Notes: generated from the letters alone by a model not told the origin. A DNA stretch of 64,000 bases from Pasteurellaceae bacterium Macca (GCA_023101485.1 LVZB01000001.1:186001-250000); one strand, 5' to 3'; counted from the stretch's first letter, positions 11,368-23,886 are shown. Made by a program: numbers and translations.

Positions 11368-11880
11368 ATCCCAACGGGATAACACACACTTAACCTAGGG
11401 TAACCACCCTAGGTTAAACATCACATAAAAAGAAACACAAAACTATCCCAAAGGGATAACACACACCTAACCGAGGGTAACCACCCTAGGTTAAACATCA
11501 CATAAAAAGAAACACAAAAATATCCCAAAGGGATAACACACTCCTAACCGAGGGTAACCACCCTAGGTTAAACATCACATAAAAAGAAACACAAAAATAT
11601 CCCAAAGGGATAACACACACTTAACCTAGGGTAACCACCCTAGGTTAAACATCACATAAAAAGAAACACAAAACTATCCCAAAGGGATAACACACACCTA
11701 ACCGAGGGTAACCACCCTAGGTTAAACATCACATAAAAAGAAACACAAAAATATCCCAAAGGGATAACACACACCTAACCGAGGGTAACCACCCTAGGTT
11801 AAACATCACATAAAAAGAAACACAAAAATATCCCAAGGGAATAGCACACTCCTAACCGAGTGTAGCTACCCTCGGTTTTA
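11368..11880. repeat. Seven-unit 77-bp tandem repeat with two inverted repeats per unit
   Basis: The units start with ATCCC at 11368, 11445, 11522, 11599, 11676, 11753 and 11830, exactly 77 bases apart; the last is partial and diverged. Each unit carries a small palindrome (ATCCCAAAGGGAT) and a larger one; in units 1 and 4 the larger is perfect, AACCTAGGGT-AACC-ACCCTAGGTT, while others have one mismatch from CCGAGGG. In unit 7 both arms have changed together to AACCGAG/CTCGGTT, keeping pairing. It lies between convergent acuI and rep and contains no coding frame. CRISPR is excluded because the whole 77 bp is repeated. Confidence 0.95.
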
Positions 11881-11890
11881 CATCCTCAAC

Positions 11891-13912
11891 TCACAGCTTC
11901 TGCTTCGCTTTCACCATCGCCATTAAACTATTTAACCCGGCGGAGAGTTTTTCGTGGCGTTGTTCCTCACTTAATTGCGGTTTATCTTTCTCCCATTGCA
12001 AATCGTCTTGTGGCAATTCAAGTAAAAAACGGCTCACTTCGGGCTTAATGATCTCCCCGTATTGACGGCGTTCTTTACAGAGTGAAAACGTCAGCGTTTG
12101 TTGTGCCCGTGTAATCCCCACATAAGCAAGACGGCGTTCTTCCTCGATATTCTCTTCATCAATACTCGTTTGGTGGGGCAAAATCCCCTCTTCCATACCA
12201 ATGAGAAAAACGTGAGGGAACTCTAAGCCCTTGGAAGCGTGGAGGGTCATCAGTTGCACTTGGTCGCTTTCATCGTCTTCTTCATTTCGTTCCAGCATAT
12301 CTCGTAGCGTCAAATTTGCCACCACTTGGCTGAGGCTCATCGGCGGATTAAACTCATCCCCCTCTAACATTTTCTGCACCCATTCAAAGAGTGTTTGCAC
12401 ATTACGGCTCTGCATTTCTGCCGCCTTCGGCGAGCTGGCACTTTCATACAAATAGGCTTCATACTGAATTTTTGCCAACATTTCTTGCACAGCGGAAATA
12501 GGATCAGCGCGCACGCTTTGGTCCGCAAGCTCCACCACCCAACGGGCAAAATCTTGTAAGGCTTGATAAGGACGAGGCCCAAGGCGTTGAATCAGCTCAA
12601 AATCAAAAATCGCCTCAAATAAGCTGACCTGTTTTTCGTTGGCTAATTGCCCCAATTTTTCGAGGGTAGCCGCCCCGATTTCTCGCTTCGGTGTATTCAC
12701 AATCCGTAAAAAGGCAGCATCATCATCTTGATTAACTAGCAAGCGTAAATAGCACAACATATCCTTAATTTCTGCTTTGGCAAAAAAGGATGTCCCCCCC
12801 GAAATTTTGTAGGGAATACGGTTTTGAATCAGCAATTTTTCTAACAAACGGGATTGATGATTCCCCCGATATAAAATGGCGTAGTGCTTATATTTGGTTT
12901 TATGGGAATAACGATGTGCAATCAGCTCGCCAACAATCCGCTCCGCTTCATGTTCCTCATTTTTCGCCTCAATGACCGCGAGTTTTTCCCCCTCGCCAAG
13001 TTGAGAAAAGAGCTGTTTATCGAAAAGGTGATCATTATTATCAATTAAGATATTGGCACAGTGTAGAATCCGCTGGCTAGAACGGTAGTTCTGCTCCAAT
13101 TTAATCACTTTCAGGGCAAAATCTTGTTGTAGCCGAGCCATATTTTCCGGCTTTGCGCCACGCCAAGAGTAGATAGACTGATCATCATCGCCCACCACCG
13201 TAAAATTGCCTTGCTCCCCCACTAATAATTTAATCAGCTCATATTGGCTTGTATTGGTATCTTGATATTCATCCACTAACAAGTAACGAATTTTCTGTTG
13301 CCAACGGGCTTTGGCTTCGGGGAATTGGCGAAACAGCAAGGTAGGAAGCATAATCAGATCGTCAAAATCCAACGCATTATAGGCTTTCAGCTGATTTTGA
13401 TATTGGGCATAGAAATGGGCAAAAACACGATCTTTCTCGCTTGAAATTTGGCTAATGAGCTGTTCAGGCAAACGGAGATCATTTTTCCAGTTGGAAATCC
13501 GTGCCACAAGCTGTTTGAGAAGATCTTTATCCTCTGTGACGTTTTCAGGCAAGAGATGTTTGAGTAGGGCGAGCTGATCGTGTTCATCGAATAACGTCAT
13601 CCCCGACTTATAGCCTAAAAGTTTATGTTCTCGTTTTAGAATTTCAAAACCGAGGGTATGGAAAGTGGAGATCGTCAGCCCCTTACTTTGCTCTTTACCA
13701 ATGGAATGAGCCACCCGCTCTCGCATTTCACGGGCGGCTTTATTGGTAAAGGTCACGGCGGCGATCTGCTTCGGCGAATAGCCACAATGGGCAATCAAAT
13801 GGGCAATTTTATTGATGATAACCCGTGTTTTTCCCGAACCTGCACCGGCTAAAACCAAACAAGCCCCTTGTACATACTCCACCGCTTGTTGCTGTTGCGG
13901 ATTTAACTTCAT
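11891..13912 (-). CDS. rep: ATP-dependent DNA helicase Rep
   Basis: Superfamily 1A 3'-5' helicase that clears proteins from DNA ahead of the fork. From the ATG at 13912 the product is 673 residues and begins [11 protein letters not shown], as in E. coli Rep; a GGAGAG site lies just before that ATG, so the upstream codon at 13966 is rejected. Motifs: Walker A AGAGSGKT (22-29), motif Ia [10 protein letters not shown], motif II DEYQDTN, motif [18 protein letters not shown], and motif [10 protein letters not shown]. Rep is preferred over UvrD from the N-terminus and length. Confidence 0.94.
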   Translation of the reverse strand: MKLNPQQQQAVEYVQGACLVLAGAGSGKTRVIINKIAHLIAHCGYSPKQIAAVTFTNKAAREMRERVAHSIGKEQSKGLTISTFHTLGFEILKREHKLLGYKSGMTLFDEHDQLALLKHLLPENVTEDKDLLKQLVARISNWKNDLRLPEQLISQISSEKDRVFAHFYAQYQNQLKAYNALDFDDLIMLPTLLFRQFPEAKARWQQKIRYLLVDEYQDTNTSQYELIKLLVGEQGNFTVVGDDDQSIYSWRGAKPENMARLQQDFALKVIKLEQNYRSSQRILHCANILIDNNDHLFDKQLFSQLGEGEKLAVIEAKNEEHEAERIVGELIAHRYSHKTKYKHYAILYRGNHQSRLLEKLLIQNRIPYKISGGTSFFAKAEIKDMLCYLRLLVNQDDDAAFLRIVNTPKREIGAATLEKLGQLANEKQVSLFEAIFDFELIQRLGPRPYQALQDFARWVVELADQSVRADPISAVQEMLAKIQYEAYLYESASSPKAAEMQSRNVQTLFEWVQKMLEGDEFNPPMSLSQVVANLTLRDMLERNEEDDESDQVQLMTLHASKGLEFPHVFLIGMEEGILPHQTSIDEENIEEERRLAYVGITRAQQTLTFSLCKERRQYGEIIKPEVSRFLLELPQDDLQWEKDKPQLSEEQRHEKLSAGLNSLMAMVKAKQKL

Positions 13913-14136
13913 CTCTCCTCCATTCTCATACCAAACAAGGGGTCGAATTTTAGTGATTTTTTGCAAATTGTCGAATAAAAAAGGTGATTAAACGATCATT
14001 GCGCTAACAAAAAATATTTTTCTCATTAAATTTAACTATAATTCTATTGTTAGATGATTCTTTTATACTCTTGAACATTCTAATAGATTCAATTCTTGTT
14101 TTATTAGAAACTACATCATAAGCCAGATTGAATAAA
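13913..14136. other. AT-rich intergenic region between rep and the eamA remnant
   Basis: No coding frame or RNA gene is visible. The sequence becomes markedly more AT-rich than the housekeeping genes on either side, and this continues to about 15.84 kb. It must contain the rep promoter on the minus strand, but I cannot pick convincing -35/-10 elements. Confidence 0.5.
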
Positions 14137-14868
14137 TTACTTTTCTTTACTCTTCTTTTTTAACGAAATAATACAACCTACAATAACAATTATCGCCCCA
14201 ACTCCTTGATAAAAAGAGAGGGTTTCCCCTAAAGTAAAATAACCAATGACAGCTGTAGATAATGGAACAACTAATTGAATAATATTAAACACAACAACGC
14301 CTTGAGTTTTCACAATATAAAATGCGAATAACATACCCGTTAGCATGCCATACATACCAGCAAAAATGAGGCCAATTAACAAACCAGAGCTAACATCTTG
14401 TAAATGAACAATAACACCCGTTTTACTTGCTAAAAGTAGATAAAATAGCCCAGCCAATATCGCTGTAGAAGCACTAATAACGACGGTATTTAATTTCTTT
14501 GAAATTTTTTTAACAATAAGATTTTGAATAGATTGGATCAATATGGCCGTGCCTAAAAAGATTGATCCCGTGATGAAATCATTACTTACACCCGATGAAT
14601 TGCCATAGATAACAAACACTAAAGAACCAACTAAAGCTAAAAAACTCCCTAAATAAAATTTAGGTTGTTTCACTAAACTTCTCTCGTCTTTAAAAAAGAT
14701 AGCCGCCATCATAATCGCTAAAGGCATTGACATAATACCAAAAACGCTACCTGCAAGAGCCGAAGTATATTTAAGACCATTAATAAAAAAATACATATTA
14801 CTGGTCATGAATATGGCTAACAAAAACAAATATAAAATTATGATTGGATCTTTAATTAATTTCATTAA

Positions 14869-14876
14869 TTCATTTT
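14869..14876. repeat. Left target-site duplication of the IS
   Basis: TTCATTTT directly precedes the left inverted repeat and is repeated exactly at 15596-15603 after the right end. Eight bases is the expected duplication length for the IS1595 family. Confidence 0.93.
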
Positions 14877-15595
14877 GGGGCTGTCCTAGATAACTAGACC
14901 AAACTCTCTTTAACTAATTGTTTTAGAAAGGAAATTTGAGACTTTAAGTTACTGTGATTAAAACGCCATTCACATTCTTTCAAATACAGCTCAAAATGAG
15001 CTTTGGGAATACCATTAAATTTGCGTAAATGGCGTTTTGCTTGGTTCCAGAAATTCTCAATTCCGTTAATGTGATTTTGTTTTTCTGCAAAGTGCGTATT
15101 ATGGTTGATACGAAAATGATTAAATTCACTCACATCAAGTACATCATAACTTCGATAGAAATCCGTGTAAACAATGCTATCAGGCTTAACTTGTTCTCGA
15201 ATTATCGGTAACAACGTGGCGGATTGCGTGTTCGGTACGGCAACAGTATAAACTTTGCCATTGCGTTTCAACAGCCCGAATACCGCAGTTTTACCCGCTG
15301 CACCACGTCCACGCTTGCCTTTGCGTGTACCACCAAAATAGCTTTCATCGGCTTCTATTTCCCCATCAAACATCTCCAAATGTGGGCTGTTTTGATAGAT
15401 AAGAAATCGCAAGCGATGAAAATAGTAAGCGGCAGTTGTCTTGTTTACATTCACTAGTTCAGCAGCAGTTCTCGCTGTAACTCCTACAACAAACAGTTCA
15501 ATAAGTTTATTTTGTTTGTGCTGACTTAAACGACTTTTTCTCATTTGACTATCTTAACCCAAATCTAGTTTTTAGTCGTTATCTAGGACAGCCCC
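14877..15595 (-). mobile_element. IS1595-family (IS1016-like) insertion sequence, 719 bp
   Basis: The element is bounded by perfect 18-bp terminal inverted repeats, GGGGCTGTCCTAGATAAC, at 14877-14894 and (inverted) at 15578-15595. Eight-base direct duplications flank it, and it contains one intact transposase gene. Size, ends and transposase fit IS1016, known from the H. influenzae capsule locus. Intact ends, intact transposase and identical duplications indicate a recent insertion. Confidence 0.93.
14894..15544 (-). CDS. IS1595-family (ISXO2-like) transposase
   Basis: Transposase of the surrounding element, 216 residues, apparently intact. It has an N-terminal helix-turn-helix region (about residues 10-50) and the ISXO2-like catalytic domain with EADESYFGG (about 63-71), VYTDFYRSY, and HINGIENFWNQAKRHL near the C-terminus, the acidic residues expected of the family. 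Its stop codon lies inside the left inverted repeat, as usual in such compact elements. It reads in the same direction as the interrupted transporter gene. Confidence 0.93.
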   Translation of the reverse strand: MRKSRLSQHKQNKLIELFVVGVTARTAAELVNVNKTTAAYYFHRLRFLIYQNSPHLEMFDGEIEADESYFGGTRKGKRGRGAAGKTAVFGLLKRNGKVYTVAVPNTQSATLLPIIREQVKPDSIVYTDFYRSYDVLDVSEFNHFRINHNTHFAEKQNHINGIENFWNQAKRHLRKFNGIPKAHFELYLKECEWRFNHSNLKSQISFLKQLVKESLV

Positions 15596-15603
15596 TTCAT
15601 TTT
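15596..15603. repeat. Right target-site duplication of the IS
   Basis: A second exact copy of TTCATTTT directly after the right inverted repeat. Together with 14869-14876 it marks the insertion point within the EamA coding sequence. Confidence 0.93.
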
Positions 15604-15844
15604 TATACTTTAACAGGCAAATAAAAATGAATAATAGACCACCAGAAATAAAGCGGACAGCATTATTGTTCAAGGTTTCAAAATGAATACTCATATAACG
15701 CATAATGGGAAAACCAAATCCCATTAACAGAATATAAGAAAATCTTACAAAAGACTCATTACCCATAATACTGTCCTATAAATAAAGGTATAAAAAATAT
15801 AACAATAAAGAGAAAAATGAACTTCTCCTTAAAATTAAACTATT

Positions 15845-16279
15845 TTAAATCACTGCCTTCACCACTAAGGTAATCCCCTCAACAGCAACGACACTGATCC
15901 GTTGATTAAGGGAAAGCATTTCCTCCGAATAGGATTGAACTCGCCAAGTGGTATCGCCAAATTTTCCTCTCGCTGTGCCATTAGGGAGTAATTCCACCAC
16001 CACGCCTTCTGTGCCAAGCATTGCGTGATCTCGCTGATTTAGCACAGCGTGTTGATCTTCTCGCTTGTCTTTATTGTGTTGAAACTGCCACCATAACAGG
16101 CTAAACAATACAGAAAAGCTCGCAAAAATGACCCCTTGTAGGGATAACGACAGATCAGGAAAGAAAAACGTAATCCCTGATACAATCAACGCCGCCAATC
16201 CCCACCACATCACAAAAACACCGGGGATCACCAATTCCAATATCAACAGGATGAAGCCTGCAATAAGCCACGGTGTCAT
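15845..16279 (-). CDS. NfeD family membrane protein (YbbK type)
   Basis: Short NfeD protein that partners with an SPFH protein. The 144-residue product has two or three N-terminal membrane segments (about residues 3-70) followed by a C-terminal OB-fold domain starting near [12 protein letters not shown]. The ATG overlaps the qmcA stop by 4 bases (ATGA), so it is coupled to qmcA. This is the standard YbbK-QmcA pair; it probably anchors or modulates the QmcA microdomain. There is no long ClpP-like protease domain. Confidence 0.9.
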   Translation of the reverse strand: MTPWLIAGFILLILELVIPGVFVMWWGLAALIVSGITFFFPDLSLSLQGVIFASFSVLFSLLWWQFQHNKDKREDQHAVLNQRDHAMLGTEGVVVELLPNGTARGKFGDTTWRVQSYSEEMLSLNQRISVVAVEGITLVVKAVI

Positions 16280-17208
16280 GCTTTTCCTCCCGATTTATCA
16301 CCTTTTAGCAACTCCGCAATGCCGGCAACAGAACCAATTAAGTTACCCGCTTCAAGTGGCATTAACACCACTTTGCTATTCTCCGATGAACCAATTTGTT
16401 GCAAGGCTTCGGTATATTTTTGAGCAATAAAGTAGTTAATCGCTTTGGTATCTCCCAAGGCAATGGCTTCGGACACCATTTTCGTTGCCTTAGCTTCCGC
16501 TTCGGCGGCACGCTCACGGGCTTCGGCTTGTAAAAATGCCTCTTGGCGTTCCCCTTCGGCTTTTAAAATGCGTGCTTGTTTTTCCCCTTCAGCGCGTAAA
16601 ATTTCCCCTTGGCGAATCCCTTCGGCTTCTAAAATATCTGCCCGTTTATTCCGTTCTGCTTTCATTTGTGCATTCATTGCTTCGACTAATTCATGGGGTG
16701 GGCGAACATCACGAATTTCAATACGAGTCACTTTGACGCCCCAAATATTCGTGGCTTCATCCACAATCGCTAATAAACGCCCGTTAATCAGATCCCGCTG
16801 AGAAAGCATATCATCAAGATCCATTGAGCCTAATACGGTACGCATATTGGTCATCGTCAGGTTAATAATCGCCTGTTCTAAATGATTCACCTCATAGGCG
16901 GCACGGCGGGCATCAATCACTTGCACAAAACAGACCGCATCAATCGCCACGCTGGCGTTATCCTTTGAAATCACTTCTTGGGAAGGAATATCTAACACCT
17001 GCTCCATCATATTGATTTTTCGCCCAACTCGATCAATAAAAGGCGCAACAATATTAAGCCCCGGCGTTAAGGTTTTGGTATAACGCCCGAAGCGTTCAAT
17101 CGTCCAATGAAAGCCCTGCGGCACGGTTTTAATGGTGGAAAAAAGAATAAAAATCACCAAAATCACAAAAACGAGAGTGGCTATCGGTAGTTCAAAATTC
17201 AGAAACAT
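16276..17208 (-). CDS. qmcA: SPFH/Band-7 membrane protein QmcA
   Basis: Stomatin-like protein that oligomerises in the inner membrane and, in E. coli, associates with FtsH. The 310-residue product has one N-terminal membrane segment (about residues 7-25), an SPFH domain with [21 protein letters not shown], and a long Ala/Glu-rich coiled coil (about 185-250) with repeated AEGERQ/AEGEKQ-type segments. It lies upstream of and overlaps the nfeD gene. The ATG at 17208 is preceded by AAGGAGGTTTC. Confidence 0.94.
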   Translation of the reverse strand: MFLNFELPIATLVFVILVIFILFSTIKTVPQGFHWTIERFGRYTKTLTPGLNIVAPFIDRVGRKINMMEQVLDIPSQEVISKDNASVAIDAVCFVQVIDARRAAYEVNHLEQAIINLTMTNMRTVLGSMDLDDMLSQRDLINGRLLAIVDEATNIWGVKVTRIEIRDVRPPHELVEAMNAQMKAERNKRADILEAEGIRQGEILRAEGEKQARILKAEGERQEAFLQAEARERAAEAEAKATKMVSEAIALGDTKAINYFIAQKYTEALQQIGSSENSKVVLMPLEAGNLIGSVAGIAELLKGDKSGGKA

Positions 17209-17509
17209 CAGAAACCTCCTTAGGTTGAATAAACGTTTAAATCAAGGTAAATAAAACGCCCCTATCCTACTACTTTTCCCACAAATGGCGAGATTTTTTA
17301 CAAAAACAAGCGGTCAAATTTTGATGACTTTTTGCACTCATCCCCAAAAAACCATGCCTCCGCTATTCTTCGTCAAATCTCGAATGAATAATGTGAAGTT
17401 ACTCACAATTCTGATAAAAAAATCTCAACCTTGCAGGTTTAATGTCAAGTCATTGTATAGATTGCGTTAAATTTATGTTAATTTTATCTCAATTTTGTTA
17501 GGAGGCATT
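17209..17509. other. Divergent intergenic region between qmcA and arginase
   Basis: About 300 bases holding the two divergent promoters and one uptake signal at 17306-17315. The arginase ribosome site TTAGGAGG is at its right end. I see no RNA gene and no convincing ArgR box; an AATGAATAATGTGAA stretch near 17382 is only weakly similar. Confidence 0.5.
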
Positions 17510-18439
17510 ATGCGACATATTCAATTTTTCCCTATTGCTTCGCATTTTGGTGCAGGCACACGAGGTTCAGCCTTTGGACCCATGGCGTTAATTCAATCCC
17601 TTCCACCAAGCCCTTTTATTCATACCTCTTCTCCAATGATTCCCGATGATGTTGATACCTTTTCCGACCCCTACGGCAAAGACATTGGGCGAATTGGGCG
17701 ATTTATTGAAACGCAAATTCTGCCGAACTTTCAAACCTTACTACAAAGCGATCACTTCCCCCTTGTGCTCAGTGGCGACCACGCCAACGCCATGGGAACA
17801 TTAGCCGCCCTTGGGCGAGAAAACCCCGACAAAACCATTGGCGTGCTGTGGATTGATGCCCACTGTGATATTCATACCCCTTTTACTACGCCTTCGGGCA
17901 ATCTCCACGGCATGACCCTCTGCACCGCTTTAAATACCGATAATCTTCCCCACCAAATTAACACGCCGAGTAAAAAAGCCATCGAAAAATGGCAACAATT
18001 AAAAGCCCTTTCCGGCAAAACCACCTTAAAGCCCGAGCATTTAATTTTTATGGGATTACGGAGTTTAGAACCCCCAGAAAAAGCCCTCATTGAGGCACAT
18101 AACATCACCGTTTTTGATGTGGAAAACACACGCCAACAAGGTATTAAAGCGGTTATGGAACAGGTTGCAGAGCAATTCGCGAACGTGGATATTCTCTATG
18201 TGAGCTTTGATGTGGATTCCCTCGACATCACACTCATGCCCGCCACCGGCACGCCCGAACCACAAGGCTACACCGTTGATGAAGTGAAGCAGATTCTTGA
18301 TTATGCCTTGGATTTACCGGCATTAAGGGCATTTGAAATCACCGAATTCAACCCCCTCTTTGATGATGAAAATCATACCTGCCAACAACGTGTTTTAAGC
18401 ATTTTGCAATTTGCTTTACGCAAAATTCAGCACACTTAG
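17510..18439 (+). CDS. rocF: Arginase
   Basis: Manganese hydrolase of the arginase/agmatinase family that splits L-arginine into ornithine and urea. The 309-residue product has the three metal-binding signatures: GDHANAMGT, DAHCDIHTP and SFDVDSLD, followed by the arginase-like PATGTPEPQG. The start is the ATG at 17510 with TTAGGAGG in front, giving MRHIQFF; the upstream in-frame codon at 17495 precedes that ribosome site. Arginase rather than agmatinase is judged from length and GTPEPQG; formimidoylglutamase is a less likely alternative. It is monocistronic and closed by a strong terminator. Confidence 0.85.
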   Translation: MRHIQFFPIASHFGAGTRGSAFGPMALIQSLPPSPFIHTSSPMIPDDVDTFSDPYGKDIGRIGRFIETQILPNFQTLLQSDHFPLVLSGDHANAMGTLAALGRENPDKTIGVLWIDAHCDIHTPFTTPSGNLHGMTLCTALNTDNLPHQINTPSKKAIEKWQQLKALSGKTTLKPEHLIFMGLRSLEPPEKALIEAHNITVFDVENTRQQGIKAVMEQVAEQFANVDILYVSFDVDSLDITLMPATGTPEPQGYTVDEVKQILDYALDLPALRAFEITEFNPLFDDENHTCQQRVLSILQFALRKIQHT

Positions 18440-18463
18440 CTACTTTTAAGGCGATTTAAAATG

Positions 18464-18494
18464 AAAAGCCCCTCAATCAATATGAGGGGCTTTG
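18464..18494. terminator. Rho-independent terminator after arginase
   Basis: A strong stem, AAAGCCCCTCA paired with TGAGGGGCTTT, has a short AT-rich loop and starts 25 bases past the arginase stop. The A-run before and T-run after it allow use in both directions, so it may also stop gyrB transcription. Confidence 0.8.
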
Positions 18495-18644
18495 TATTAT
18501 CACAGCAAATTCTCGCAAAAATTCGACCGCTTGTTTGTAAGACAATTATAAATATAAATTAAAAAGTAATTATCATTTCATTACTCTGCTAAGGTATTCC
18601 TATCGCTAGCGGATCTATTTTCATCCACAGAAAGTTTAATACCA

Positions 18645-21358
<2,714 letters not shown>

Positions 21359-21360
21359 AA

Positions 21361-21380
21361 AGCCTTGAAAAATCAAGGCT
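21361..21380 (-). terminator. Hairpin downstream of the methyltransferase gene
   Basis: AGCCTTGA-AAAA-TCAAGGCT forms a perfect 8-bp stem with a 4-base loop. Read on the minus strand it is followed by TTTTCAAAAA, so it probably ends the rnf-lpxM-methyltransferase transcript about 60 bases past its last stop codon. Confidence 0.6.
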
Positions 21381-21399
21381 AAGCGGATTTTTACGAAGA

Positions 21400-21434
21400 T
21401 AATCCACAAAGTTATCCACAAGCAATGTGGATAG
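21400..21434. promoter_or_regulatory. Cluster of three DnaA-box-like 9-mers upstream of gyrB
   Basis: TTATCCACA at 21412-21420 is a perfect DnaA box. TAATCCACA at 21400-21408 and, on the opposite strand, CTATCCACA at 21434-21426 each differ by one base. They lie next to an AT-rich tract with a 13-mer-like GATCTTTTTTTAT. This could be an origin, or a DnaA-responsive region for gyrB. The motifs are seen; the role is inferred. Confidence 0.6.
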
Positions 21435-21442
21435 AAAAAGGG

Positions 21443-22195
21443 TTATTTTCGCACTGTTTTTATGAACAGTAAGGGTGGGCGATGGCGGAGATCTTTAAAC
21501 TCCTCGTGCCACTCTTCTTGCCCCTGTAACATCGGCTCAACCACCTGCTCAATCTCAAAACCGGCGTGAATCACGGCATTTAAAATCGTTGCCATGGTGC
21601 GATGGTAGGTTTTAAAAGGCTGTTTAAACCAATTTCGCTCCCGTAGCCCCTCCTCGCGGTAATGATTAAGGCGATAGGCTTGTTGCTGTTTTTGGGCATC
21701 TTTTTCCCAGCGGTCGCCACAACGGTGGGCGGTCACAATCGGGTGTTCTTGGGAAAAGATCAAACGACCTTGGGGAGCCAGTTTTTGCTTAATATTGGCT
21801 AATAAATCGGGGAAATCGGCAATATAGTGAAAAGCAAAGGAACTGGTAATCAGATCAAAATTCCCCTCTTCAATCTCATCAAGGCGTTCCATGGGCAAGC
21901 AATAGAGGCGACAAGCGGTCAAATTTATGCCTTTTTTTGTCAAGTCTTGCTCCGCTTGGCAAAGCATCTCTTGGGAGAGATCAAGCCCCACAGCAAAACT
22001 TGCCCCAAGGGCTAAATAATGAGCGAGATGCCCCCCTGTGCCACAACCGAGATCCAACACTCGTTTGCCTGTTAAATCCGGTAAGAGGGAAAACATGGTC
22101 GGTTTTTCCACCACTTCATTTAGGCTGATGGGGTTTTCACGGAGCTTTAAATACCGCTCAAAGAAAATCGGCGTGTCGTAAATACTGCGTTCCAT
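21443..22195 (-). CDS. Class I SAM-dependent methyltransferase
   Basis: A 250-residue methyltransferase of unknown substrate. SAM-binding motif I is VLDLGCGTGGH (about residues 45-55), motif II is near VGLDLSQEMLCQA, and SSFAFHYI (motif IV region) follows. The general layout resembles UbiE/BioC-like small-molecule methyltransferases. It starts 30 bases after lpxM and is the last gene of the rnf-lpxM run. An uptake signal at 21911-21920 is inside the gene. No specific function can be assigned from sequence. Confidence 0.8.
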   Translation of the reverse strand: MERSIYDTPIFFERYLKLRENPISLNEVVEKPTMFSLLPDLTGKRVLDLGCGTGGHLAHYLALGASFAVGLDLSQEMLCQAEQDLTKKGINLTACRLYCLPMERLDEIEEGNFDLITSSFAFHYIADFPDLLANIKQKLAPQGRLIFSQEHPIVTAHRCGDRWEKDAQKQQQAYRLNHYREEGLRERNWFKQPFKTYHRTMATILNAVIHAGFEIEQVVEPMLQGQEEWHEEFKDLRHRPPLLFIKTVRK

Positions 22196-22225
22196 AGCAA
22201 ATTTTCCCTCAAAAAAGACCGCTTG

Positions 22226-23176
22226 CTAACGGCGATAAATATCTTCACCATCACGGCGTGTTTTTAAGAGACGTAAAATCCAGACATACTGCTCGGGGTG
22301 TTGTGTTACAAAATACTCAATGGCTTTATTCATTTCCCGCGCGGATTGTTTTTCATCCCCACTAAATTCAAGGGGGGGGAGAATTTCGATCTGATAAACG
22401 CCTTTTTCCGCCTGATAGATCGGAAACATCGGGATCACAACCGCATTAGCCACCCGTGCCATTTTATTTAACCCAGGTAGGGTGGCTTTTTCCGTTGCGA
22501 AAAAAGGCACATAGACACTTAATTTTTCGCCATAATCCTCATCTGGCAAGAAATAGCCCAACTCCCCTTTACGCACATCCGTTAAAAAGGCTTTAATCCC
22601 ATTTTGACGAGCGTGCATTTTTCCCCCAAAACGCTCACGGGTGCGATTCCACAACCAATCCACAAGGGGGTTTTGGTGGGGTTGGTACATCGAGGTCATC
22701 GGCATTCCGTAGGTGTGTAACACAATACCAGAGGCATCAATCGCCCAAGTGTGAGGCACTAGCAAAATCACATTTTTACCCTTCGCTCGTGCTTCACGAA
22801 TAATCTCAAGATTAGAGAACTCGCACCGTTTTTGGATATGCTGTGATGAACGCAGGGCAATTTCACCAATGCCTAACATTGTTTGCGACACGGTGATAAA
22901 CATCTTCTCAATGACCTCTGCACGCTTTGCTTCACTCCAATCGGGAAAACAGTAGCGTAAATTGACATCCGCGCGGTGATACTGCTTTTTGCCCTTTAAG
23001 TGTTTAGTCACAAGCTTTCCAACCCAAGTGGCAAGTTTATCTCGCCATTGATAAGGCACATAAGCTAGCACCACTAAGCCTAAGATTCCTAGCCAAATGC
23101 CCCAATATTTTGGGTGTAAAAAGGCTTTGGAAAATTGATGTTGATAACCGATTTGATAAGTTTTTCTTTCTGACAC
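22226..23176 (-). CDS. lpxM: Lipid A acyltransferase LpxM (MsbB)
   Basis: Inner-membrane late acyltransferase that adds the last secondary acyl chain (myristate in E. coli) to Kdo-lipid A. The 316-residue product has one N-terminal membrane segment (about residues 26-44), the catalytic HX4D motif as HTWAID, and FLPDEDYGEKLSVYVPFFAT and QYVWILRLLKTR, which match LpxM better than LpxL. It begins at GTG (23176), one base after the rnfE stop, so it is coupled to the rnf operon; nth, which follows rnfE in E. coli, is absent here. Confidence 0.9.
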   Translation of the reverse strand: MSERKTYQIGYQHQFSKAFLHPKYWGIWLGILGLVVLAYVPYQWRDKLATWVGKLVTKHLKGKKQYHRADVNLRYCFPDWSEAKRAEVIEKMFITVSQTMLGIGEIALRSSQHIQKRCEFSNLEIIREARAKGKNVILLVPHTWAIDASGIVLHTYGMPMTSMYQPHQNPLVDWLWNRTRERFGGKMHARQNGIKAFLTDVRKGELGYFLPDEDYGEKLSVYVPFFATEKATLPGLNKMARVANAVVIPMFPIYQAEKGVYQIEILPPLEFSGDEKQSAREMNKAIEYFVTQHPEQYVWILRLLKTRRDGEDIYRR

Positions 23177-23177
23177 G

Positions 23178-23873
23178 CTATTTTCTCGTTTTCTCTTTAT
23201 TATCTACAATATTCTTCACTGCTAAGATCAGCCCTAAACCGATAAATGCCCCCGGTGGTAAAATGGCTAATAACAGCCCCGAGTCCAGATGCAGTAAATC
23301 CATCTTCGCCCCTTTCGCCCAGCTCCCTAAAAGCAGATCTAAGCCATCAAATAGCGTGCCATTACCGATAATTTCACGCATTGCGCCAAGGACAACAAGG
23401 CTTAAAGTCATCCCTAATCCCATAGAAAAGCCGTCAAAAGCAGAATGAAGCACGCCATTTTTTGAAGCAAAGGCTTCGGCTCGCCCGATAACGATACAGT
23501 TCGTCACAATGAGGGGGATAAAAATCCCTAGGGATTGATACACTGGAAAGGCAAAACCTTTCATCAATAGCTCAATCACCGTCACTGCCGTGGCAATAAC
23601 CATCACATAAATCGGAATACGAATATCGTGGGGAATGACTTTGCGAAAAAGTGACACCACGGTATTACTCGCCACTAATACTAATAATGTGGCTAAACCA
23701 AGCCCAAGGGCATTGGTCACGTTATTGGAGACCGCCAACAACGGACAAAGCCCCAGCAATTGCACCAAAGCACCGTTGTTTGTCCAAACCCCTTGGGTGA
23801 AGATTGTTTTCCACCATGAAGGCGTTGGTGCGCTTTCACTGTCAATCTGTTGAACTGGGATTGTTTTTTCCAT
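23178..23873 (-). CDS. rnfE: Rnf electron transport complex subunit RnfE (RsxE)
   Basis: Integral membrane subunit of the Rnf/Rsx complex, which moves electrons between ferredoxin and NAD with ion transport, or in E. coli reduces SoxR. The 231-residue product has six hydrophobic segments and the paired family motifs [11 protein letters not shown] and [17 protein letters not shown] choose the ATG at 23873, preceded by AGGAGGAGA, instead of the GTG at 23897 inside the rnfG end. It is the last rnf gene. Confidence 0.94.
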   Translation of the reverse strand: MEKTIPVQQIDSESAPTPSWWKTIFTQGVWTNNGALVQLLGLCPLLAVSNNVTNALGLGLATLLVLVASNTVVSLFRKVIPHDIRIPIYVMVIATAVTVIELLMKGFAFPVYQSLGIFIPLIVTNCIVIGRAEAFASKNGVLHSAFDGFSMGLGMTLSLVVLGAMREIIGNGTLFDGLDLLLGSWAKGAKMDLLHLDSGLLLAILPPGAFIGLGLILAVKNIVDNKEKTRK

Positions 23874-23886
23874 CAGCTCTCTCCTC

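Larger units (their letters stand above)
14137..15766 (-). pseudogene. EamA/DMT-family transporter gene split by an IS1016-like element
   Basis: Inner-membrane transporter of the drug/metabolite superfamily. The N-terminal part (ATG at 15766, MGNESFVRF to KYKNE) and the C-terminal part (ending at 14137) are separated by an insertion sequence. Removing the element and one target duplication joins KYKNE directly to LMKLIKDPII in frame, giving one protein of about 300 residues with about ten membrane helices. The insertion falls after the second helix. The 3' part alone has an ATG at 14865 and could still yield a 242-residue fragment. The substrate is unknown. The gene is AT-rich and looks acquired. 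Confidence 0.9.

Noticed and set aside
11368-11880. Possible CRISPR array
   Set aside because: The entire 77-bp period is repeated with only point differences; there are no unique spacers and no cas genes in the window.
17372-17400. ArgR box upstream of arginase
   Set aside because: Only a weak, asymmetric similarity to the ARG box; not enough to report as a site.
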